Source: Candidatus Woesearchaeota archaeon CG10_big_fil_rev_8_21_14_0_10_37_12 (GTDB taxonomy: Archaea > Nanobdellota > Nanobdellia > Woesearchaeales > ARS49). From it: a stretch of DNA of 64,000 bases. The number at the start of each line of letters is the position of its first letter. Position 1 is the stretch's first letter. The notes under the pieces were generated by a model. The model was not told the DNA's origin, did no database searches, and saw nothing but the letters and a program-made list of their open reading frames with translations. Below, in pieces: positions 58,551-64,000 of this stretch. The stretch covers positions 1-64,000 of the forward strand of contig PCYA01000014.1 in assembly GCA_002762795.1 (NCBI GenBank). Reading direction: 5' to 3'. Both the position numbers and the translations under genes were made by a program.

Positions 58551-58955
58551 ATGACAAAACATCAAGGAAAAAAACATGGATCTAAGGCAGATATAGGACA
58601 TACTGCTGCATATATTGTTGAAATACGAGTAGTTGGTGAATTGAGGAGAGCTTATGATATTGTAACTAACAGTTTTGCGGGAAGCTTAACAGCTGCTGAA
58701 CAGTTTTATTTAGGAACACCCGCATATGGCAAATCTGATGATGGTAGAGCAGTTTTAGGGTTAGCAGCTGCTGTAAGAGATATTGCAAACAGATGTGGGT
58801 TGCAATACGCTTCAGCATCTCAAGGAAAGTGTCCTTTAAGTGATCTAGTGAGCGATGTTGGTCCTGAATTAGAACGTAGAGAAGAAAGATTGCGAGCCTA
58901 TTTTGAAAGCACGTTGGCTCCTAAAGCGTATGCTGCTAAGAAAAATGTATCTTAA
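58551..58955 (+). CDS. Hypothetical small soluble protein
   Basis: 134 residues starting MTKHQGKKHGSKADIGHTAAYIVEIRVVGELRRAYDIV. Helical and basic, with two Cys (RCGLQ, GKCPL). I recognise no family. TTTAAATAA lies some 55 bases upstream and a weak GGAT near the start. No operon partner is clear. Confidence 0.6.
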   Translation: MTKHQGKKHGSKADIGHTAAYIVEIRVVGELRRAYDIVTNSFAGSLTAAEQFYLGTPAYGKSDDGRAVLGLAAAVRDIANRCGLQYASASQGKCPLSDLVSDVGPELERREERLRAYFESTLAPKAYAAKKNVS

Positions 58956-59006
58956 GTAACATTTAAATATCATATTCTATTCTGAAGTTAATTAAAGAGG
59001 TGTTTT

Positions 59007-61127
59007 ATGGTTCGTCATGTTCATACTAGTATTTTTTTGATTGTTGCCATTGTTGGTGTTGCTGCTATTTTGTTTTCATCTGCGTTGTACCCTTCTCCTG
59101 TTTTGTTTGCAGTATCTTATTTGCCTGGTGAGGATGAGGTTGGTAGTGATACTGTTATTGTTAGTTTGAATGTGAATGATTTTATTAGTAGTGAACTTGA
59201 AGCTGTAGGAAGCGGACAATTCTCAGGGTTAAACAGCGGAACAATACAAACAAGAGATTCGAGAACTGAGTATACTCAATCATTACGTTTTGCACAATCA
59301 GGCGTGTTTAGTGGTGGTCAGGTTCTTTTTGGCCGTGATGAATCAAATAGAGTGAGTGATTTTTTACAGTTTGATGGTTCTGGATATGTTTTTGAGTACC
59401 GAGTTGATTTTGGTTCTGGGCTGAGAAGTAAAGTTGAAGTTGCGGGCCGTTTAGAGGATATGATTGGTGAAGAGTGGACTATGGGTGGTGCGCGATTTGC
59501 ATTAGTTGATGCGGTTGCTGACACAACAGTAAATAGAATGCGCTTGAGATTTTTTGGCGGTTTTGGAAGTGTTGATTTTGAAGATAATGATTATACAGAT
59601 GATTTGTTTCAACAAAGCGGTGTTCGTGTTAATGGTCAGACTGTTGATGCTGATGTAAAAATAAGGGCAACAGAGACGTCAAATGATAAATTAACTATTT
59701 TTTCTATTCAGTATAGGCTTTCTGCAAATGCAAAGCAAGGCGGCGATGTGCAGGTTTTGCCATTGCATTGCGTAAGGGAGTTCTTGCAGCATCCTCTTGG
59801 AATGTTGTTCCCTGATTTTGATATTTGTTACAAAGGCGCATCTGGTACTGCTCAGGCATCTTCTGGTATTTCTGGTAATTTGGTGCATGTGAAAGCGCGT
59901 GGTGATGATGAGTATGTAATGCGCGCGCAGAATTTGTATGGGCAAACGTATGAAATTCCTCTTGCGCAGCTTCCGGGAATGTACGGTAATAGAGGAAGGA
60001 ATTTTGTGTTTGTTGAGGCTGCAAATCTTGGTGCTCCAAATATTAATGTAAATGATTATTTGCTTGTAAACAGTAGGGACTGGCTTGGTGTCTCTCATGT
60101 GTTGCGTCTTGATCAAATAACAACTAATCAAGTGTATTTTGAAGATCTTGGAGGAAATCAAAGACAAGCAGTTTTTGATTCTGCAACTGGTGAAGGCGAT
60201 TTGATTATGAGTGAAGGCACATATCATTTTAGAGTAACAGGTAATCAGCTTGCAATAGATCAGAATAATGATAATACTGTGAATGGGGGCGAAGCAGCAT
60301 TCCATTTACCAGGTGGAACGTACATTGATTTTGGTCCCGGGTTTACTGTTAGTATTATAACTCCTCAGCGTTTGTTGGAAGAACAAGTAACTGACGAAGT
60401 AACCCAATTTGATATTACATTTGGAAGCAACATTGATTTGGATGTTTCGTCTCCGCAAGGAACTGTTTTTGAATTACATGGTTCAGGTAGTGGTGTTCGT
60501 GAAGGTATGACTTTGTATGGTATTCATTTCCGTTGGGATCAAGAATCTGATTCTGATGATTTGAGAATTACTGTTCCTGGTGCTCGTGCGCGTCAAGTGC
60601 GTGGTGGTGCAACTGCGCAAGTGTATCTTACTTTAGAGCGTGATCGTTGGATGACTCCTGCACAACAACAATCTCCTGCTGCAGTTTGTGGCAATAGATT
60701 AAAGGAAAATGGAGAATATTGCGATCCTCCTGGAAGTTTGTGTGCGCAGAATGAGCAGGGAGGTGTTTGTGCAGATGATTGTAAATCGTGTGCGATTACT
60801 CCTCCTGCTGTTTGTGGTAACAGGTTGTTAGAACGTGGTGAGCAATGTGAGTCACGAGGTGATTGTGCTCAAACAGAAGATTGTCAAAACTGTAATTGTG
60901 TTCCTCTACCTAAAGCAGTATGCGGAAATAACTTGCTTGATTTAGGAGAACAATGCGAAAAAGATGTTGATTGCTTGGGTGGTTTGGTTTGCAGAGGCTG
61001 CATGTGTGTTCCACAACCTAGATTGGACGTACAAACACCTACTGCTCCTGTTGCAGCACAACCTGTACAACAGCCAAATGTCATTGCAAAATTCTTTTTG
61101 TGGATTGCAGGATTGTTCGGTGCCTGA
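59007..61127 (+). CDS. Secreted Cys-rich-repeat surface protein
   Basis: GAGGTG precedes the ATG. A signal-anchor (IFLIVAIVGVAAILFSSALY) exports about 680 residues of beta-rich sequence. Near the C-terminus three Cys-rich repeats occur: VCGNRLKENGEYCDP, VCGNRLLERGEQCE and VCGNNLLDLGEQCE, each followed by CxxC-type clusters, like DUF4215/Myxococcus-type repeats. The end has a hydrophobic stretch (VIAKFFLWIAGLFGA) that may anchor it. Likely a disulfide-stabilised surface protein; partner unknown. Confidence 0.82.
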   Translation: MVRHVHTSIFLIVAIVGVAAILFSSALYPSPVLFAVSYLPGEDEVGSDTVIVSLNVNDFISSELEAVGSGQFSGLNSGTIQTRDSRTEYTQSLRFAQSGVFSGGQVLFGRDESNRVSDFLQFDGSGYVFEYRVDFGSGLRSKVEVAGRLEDMIGEEWTMGGARFALVDAVADTTVNRMRLRFFGGFGSVDFEDNDYTDDLFQQSGVRVNGQTVDADVKIRATETSNDKLTIFSIQYRLSANAKQGGDVQVLPLHCVREFLQHPLGMLFPDFDICYKGASGTAQASSGISGNLVHVKARGDDEYVMRAQNLYGQTYEIPLAQLPGMYGNRGRNFVFVEAANLGAPNINVNDYLLVNSRDWLGVSHVLRLDQITTNQVYFEDLGGNQRQAVFDSATGEGDLIMSEGTYHFRVTGNQLAIDQNNDNTVNGGEAAFHLPGGTYIDFGPGFTVSIITPQRLLEEQVTDEVTQFDITFGSNIDLDVSSPQGTVFELHGSGSGVREGMTLYGIHFRWDQESDSDDLRITVPGARARQVRGGATAQVYLTLERDRWMTPAQQQSPAAVCGNRLKENGEYCDPPGSLCAQNEQGGVCADDCKSCAITPPAVCGNRLLERGEQCESRGDCAQTEDCQNCNCVPLPKAVCGNNLLDLGEQCEKDVDCLGGLVCRGCMCVPQPRLDVQTPTAPVAAQPVQQPNVIAKFFLWIAGLFGA

Positions 61128-61215
61128 TTTTATTCTTTTTTGGGTAAGCCATCAATTTCACAGAATAATGGACTTTTTCAATTAATTATTTAAGCAATTA
61201 TAATTTACACCGGTT

Positions 61216-62096
61216 ATGCCTAAAATTGCTGTTGCCCAGATTAAAATTTTTGATGAATTGAGCAAAAATGTAAATAAGGTTATTGAGTTTATAGATAGGG
61301 CTTCCATTAAGAAAGCAGATTTGGTTTGTTTTCCTGAATCTTGTTTAGGTAACGACTTTTTGAATGTCAAGAACCACCCGTCAATAGACGGGTGGCATGA
61401 AGCGATAGCTTCATCTTCGCTTGTAATGACCAGTGGTTCTTGAGCATGCTCAGAAATATACCAGATCACTATGGTAATAAGGACTCTGTCCATCAGTCAA
61501 ATAGACTGATGGTATATTTCTGACATATTAATGGTGCTGAGATAAGAAGTATTAGGGAGAAATGTAAAGAGAGTTCTATTTACTGTATTTTTGGTGCTCA
61601 TGCGAAAGATAAGGGAAAATTTTTCAATTGTGCTTTTTTAATTGATAGGAAAGGGAGGATTCAACATATTTATAAGAAAGTGAATTTATTTTCTGGTCTT
61701 GAGTTGGAGCAGACTTGTAATGGAGAATGGAATGGGGTAATAAAAACAGATTTTGGAGATATTGGGATAATTATTTGTTGGGATTTTGCGTTTCCAGAAC
61801 ATATTAAGAAACTTTCGAAAAATGGTGCACAGATTATTTTCTGTCCTTCTTATTTGTTAAAAAGTGCAAGAATAAGTAAAGATGTTTTTAGAAGTTATCC
61901 TCTTACCAGAGCTTTTGAGAATTTGTCATATTTTGTAACTTGTGATGCTTTTGGTAGCGATGTGATTTCTGAAAGTTATATTTGTAGTCCATTAAAGGTT
62001 TTGAATAAGATCTTACATCGAGAGGGTATTATTTTTGCGGATTTGGATTTGAAGAAAATTATTCAGTTAAGAAAAAAATACAATTGTTTGAGCTAG
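61216..62096 (+). pseudogene. Nitrilase/carbon-nitrogen hydrolase gene interrupted by element H
   Basis: The 5' part (ATG 61216) encodes MPKIAVAQIKIFDELSKNV and ADLVCFPES, with the catalytic Glu of the family. The 3' part from 61526 encodes NGAEIRSIREKCKESSIYCIFGAHA, YKKVNLFSG (catalytic Lys), IGIIICWDFAFPEH (nucleophile Cys in the ICWD motif) and VTCDAFG. The Glu-Lys-Cys triad is complete if joined. The 158-base element between them causes a stop. Exact removal of 61368-61525 gives AAT GTT ATT AAT GGT and one open frame of about 240 residues. Substrate unknown. Confidence 0.9.
61368..61525 (+). mobile_element. Family-2 double-hairpin element, copy H
   Basis: Identical to copy G over 158 bases. 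Hairpin 1 AAGAACCAC...GTGGTTCTT, core GAGCATGCTC, hairpin 2 AGAAATATACCA...TGGTATATTTCT, ending GACA. It lies inside the nitrilase coding sequence. Its identity with G implies recent movement or gene conversion. Confidence 0.92.
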
Positions 62097-62121
62097 GCTT
62101 GTAGTTCTATTCATTTCAAGT

Positions 62122-63438
62122 TTAAACAATATTCCCATACCCTATTAATCTCCATCTCTGTCCTACATTTCTGCCAATGGTTACTTGTGATCCTTTTTCT
62201 GCGCAGACTGGTCTTTTGAGAGAACAAGTTATAATATTTTTGCTAAGGTCTTTTACTATTCCTACTGTGGCTGCTGCGTTAACGTTTAACATGAGCATTT
62301 CTGATTGTTTGATTGGTTCGACTACAAGTTTGTCTTTTGCTCCTACTACTCTTTCAAGGAGTTTTGTTTGTAATTTTAATTCTTGCCAGACTGGCGGTGA
62401 ATTTCCTGGTGTTGTTACTGTGCTTCCTACTAGTTTGTCGCTTTTGACAACGCTTGGGTCTAATTGTGTGAGTAATGCGAATGTTCCTCCAGGGGTTGCT
62501 TCTTGTACTTCTGTGTTTCCTGCCATGATTTTGGTTATTTTTGTTTTGAATGGTTTCCATACTTGTTGATTTCTTTCTTGAACAGAATATCCTGGCAGGA
62601 TTTCTATTTCTTGTCCTGTTGTGAGCTTGCCTTGTTTGAGTGATCCGCCGATCACTCCTCCGATTATTTTTTGTGGTGTTGTGCCTGGTTTGTTGACGTC
62701 GAAGCTTCTTGCTATGTACATGATTGGTTTTGCTGCCAGATTTCTTTCTGGTGTTGGAACAAGTTCTTCTATTGTTTTGATAAGCATGTCTAAATTAACT
62801 CCGTGTTTTGCGCTCATTGGGAGTATTGGTGCTTCTGTGTATGGTGTGTTTTTGAGAAAGTTTTTGATTTGTTGGTAGTTTTTCTGTGCTTCTGTTTCAT
62901 CCACAAGATCGATTTTGTTTTGTATAATTATTAGTTTTGTTATGCCTATGATTTCCAGTGCTTGAAGGTGTTCTCTTGTTTGTGGTTGAGGGCAGGTTTC
63001 GTTTGCAGATATCATTAATATTGCTCCATCCATGATGTTTGCGCCGCAGAGCATTGTTGCCATTAAGCTTTCGTGTCCTGGTGCGTCTACAAGCGATATT
63101 TTTCTGAGGAGTGTTGTTTCTTTGCCGCAAATCTCACAAATAGGTTTTACTGTGTATGTATTCTCTTCGCAAGAGCATTTGTAGAATGAGACATCTGCGT
63201 ATCCTAATCTGATAGTAATTCCACGCTTGATTTCTTCAGAATGCGTATCTGCCCATTTGCCAGATAGTGTTTGTACGAGTGTTGTTTTTCCGTGGTCTAC
63301 GTGTCCAATAATTCCTATGTTTATTTCTGGTTGTGCTGGTTGTTTTAGAGTTGTTTCTGCTACTGCTTTTTTGGTGGTTTTTCTCTTTGATGGTGTTTTT
63401 GCTTCTGTTTTTGTAGATGTTTTCTTCTTTGCAGCCAT
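62122..63438 (-). CDS. Translation initiation factor aIF2 gamma subunit
   Basis: A 438-residue GTPase that, within aIF2, brings initiator tRNA to the small ribosomal subunit. Motifs: INIGIIGHVDHGKTTLVQTL (P loop), EIKRGITIRLGYAD (switch I), a zinc knuckle YKCSCEEN...PICEICGKE, LVDAPGHESLMATM (switch II), IIIQNKIDLVD and LPMSAKHGVN. The beta-barrel domains follow. A Lys/Thr/Ala-rich tail of about 35 residues precedes the core, longer than usual. Gene ends opposite the interrupted nitrilase. Confidence 0.96.
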   Translation of the reverse strand: MAAKKKTSTKTEAKTPSKRKTTKKAVAETTLKQPAQPEINIGIIGHVDHGKTTLVQTLSGKWADTHSEEIKRGITIRLGYADVSFYKCSCEENTYTVKPICEICGKETTLLRKISLVDAPGHESLMATMLCGANIMDGAILMISANETCPQPQTREHLQALEIIGITKLIIIQNKIDLVDETEAQKNYQQIKNFLKNTPYTEAPILPMSAKHGVNLDMLIKTIEELVPTPERNLAAKPIMYIARSFDVNKPGTTPQKIIGGVIGGSLKQGKLTTGQEIEILPGYSVQERNQQVWKPFKTKITKIMAGNTEVQEATPGGTFALLTQLDPSVVKSDKLVGSTVTTPGNSPPVWQELKLQTKLLERVVGAKDKLVVEPIKQSEMLMLNVNAAATVGIVKDLSKNIITCSLKRPVCAEKGSQVTIGRNVGQRWRLIGYGNIV

Positions 63439-63491
63439 AATAAATAAAGAAAAAGTACCATTTATAAAACTTTGGGGATAAAATAGCTTTA

Positions 63492-64000
63492 TCAGTGAAT
63501 ATATTGCGTTATTTCTTTTATTGCATTTTTAAGGGTTTTTTGGTCTTTTGCCTCAACAACTAATCGTACTAATGGTTGCGTGTTGCTGATTCTAAAATTG
63601 AACCAAAATTTACCTGTATTAACAGATACTCCATCCACTGATTTGATAATAAATTTAGCATATCTTTTCTTTAATTTTTTTCTGACTGTTTCTCTGTCTT
63701 TAACTTTAAAATTAAGTTCTTCTGATGTTTGGTATTTGTCAAAGGGCTTGATAAGTTCGCTGATTGTTTTGTCTGTTTGAGAAAGAAGTGTAAGTATCGT
63801 GAGTGCTGCTAAGTCTCCTGAGTCTCCGTATTTGAATTTTTTGAAGTAGAAGTGTCCTGAGAGTTCTGCGCCAAGAACTGCATCGTGCTTAATCATTTCT
63901 CGTTGTACTTCTGTGTGACCTATTGGTACAGCGATTGCTTTGCCTTCCCATTTTGGAATGAATTCTTCTGCAACTCTTCCTGAGTTAACTGTGTACAATA
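63492..64000 (-). CDS. Phosphomannomutase/phosphoglucomutase, C-terminal part (runs off window)
   Basis: The frame is open to the window edge, so the N-terminal catalytic Ser part is missing. Visible motifs are domain 3 LGAELSGHFYF with the sugar-binding GExSGH, KYGDSGDLAALTILTLLSQ, and domain 4 FNFRISNTQPLVRLVVEAKD with the phosphate-binding RxSNTxP. The track's TTG start is not a true start. It interconverts hexose-1- and hexose-6-phosphates for sugar and glycan synthesis. It is on the same strand as and upstream of aIF2-gamma. Confidence 0.92.
   Translation of the reverse strand, partial: LYTVNSGRVAEEFIPKWEGKAIAVPIGHTEVQREMIKHDAVLGAELSGHFYFKKFKYGDSGDLAALTILTLLSQTDKTISELIKPFDKYQTSEELNFKVKDRETVRKKLKKRYAKFIIKSVDGVSVNTGKFWFNFRISNTQPLVRLVVEAKDQKTLKNAIKEITQYIH

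Noticed and set aside
59691-60305. Minus-strand ORF of 204 aa inside the Cys-rich surface protein gene
   Set aside because: It is a shadow of a strong plus-strand gene, with Ile/Cys/His-rich composition, no ribosome site and no recognisable domain.
15210-61525. CRISPR array
   Set aside because: Repeats are dispersed, palindromic and not regularly spaced; no array of short direct repeats with unique spacers exists in the window and no cas genes are seen.

Overview
The window reads as a chromosome piece of an AT-rich archaeon with a small, DPANN-type gene set; Woesearchaeota/Pacearchaeota-like is my best guess, by inference only. Archaeal markers are ribosomal protein L15e, aIF2-gamma, TrmB and tandem-AsnC regulators, an AbrB-PhoU protein, an Lhr helicase, and many genes with a TATA-like box 25-30 bases before the start codon and no Shine-Dalgarno site (leaderless). 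Other genes have a clear GGAGG/GAGGTG site. The GrpE-DnaK-DnaJ cluster is bacterial-type, as in many mesophilic archaea.

Layout. 1-1.1 kb: 3' remnant of a Mn-dependent pyrophosphatase cut by a repeat, L15e, a tiny acidic protein. 1.3-12.4 kb: surface operon with a secreted protein, a 2842-residue repeat-rich wall protein and, 3 bases later, a proteasome-like Ntn-hydrolase candidate. 12.4-15.6 kb: TrmB regulator divergent from an Na+/solute symporter, with a palindromic operator between. 15.6-17.1 kb: decayed region with a dehydrogenase fragment and a frameshifted ORF. 17.1-22.3 kb: DUF3467 and winged-helix genes, then grpE, two small genes, dnaK, a small membrane protein and dnaJ. 22.3-30.3 kb: interrupted reductase gene, an intron-containing class II tRNA, CYTH protein, metalloprotease, lipoate-ligase-like protein, tandem AsnC regulator, class II aldolase, membrane/wHTH pair, M50 protease. 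30.3-35.5 kb: two MNT/HEPN modules around an Lhr helicase. 35.7-48.9 kb: HD and HAD hydrolases, peroxiredoxin, cold-shock protein, sugar-dehydrogenase-like lipoprotein, TPM/LemA genes, cupin, Dus, AAA+ ATPase, phosphoesterase. 48.9-53.6 kb: VapBC, two Leu/Ile/Val-type binding lipoproteins beside TrmB and AsnC regulators. 53.7-64 kb: two tiny proteins, PhoU-like protein, HAD plus kinase-like pair, Cys-rich secreted protein, interrupted nitrilase, aIF2-gamma and a phosphomannomutase running off the edge.

The most striking structure is a population of ORF-less, double-hairpin insertion elements in two families (about 70-210 bases). They resemble non-autonomous IS200/IS605-type elements. Two copies are identical over 158 bases, one is nested inside the other family with a readable empty site, and copies split a nitrilase gene and a reductase gene at points where exact removal restores the frame. 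No transposase is in the window. Separately, several genes carry single-base frameshifts, some in homopolymer runs, which could be sequencing error, decay or phase variation.
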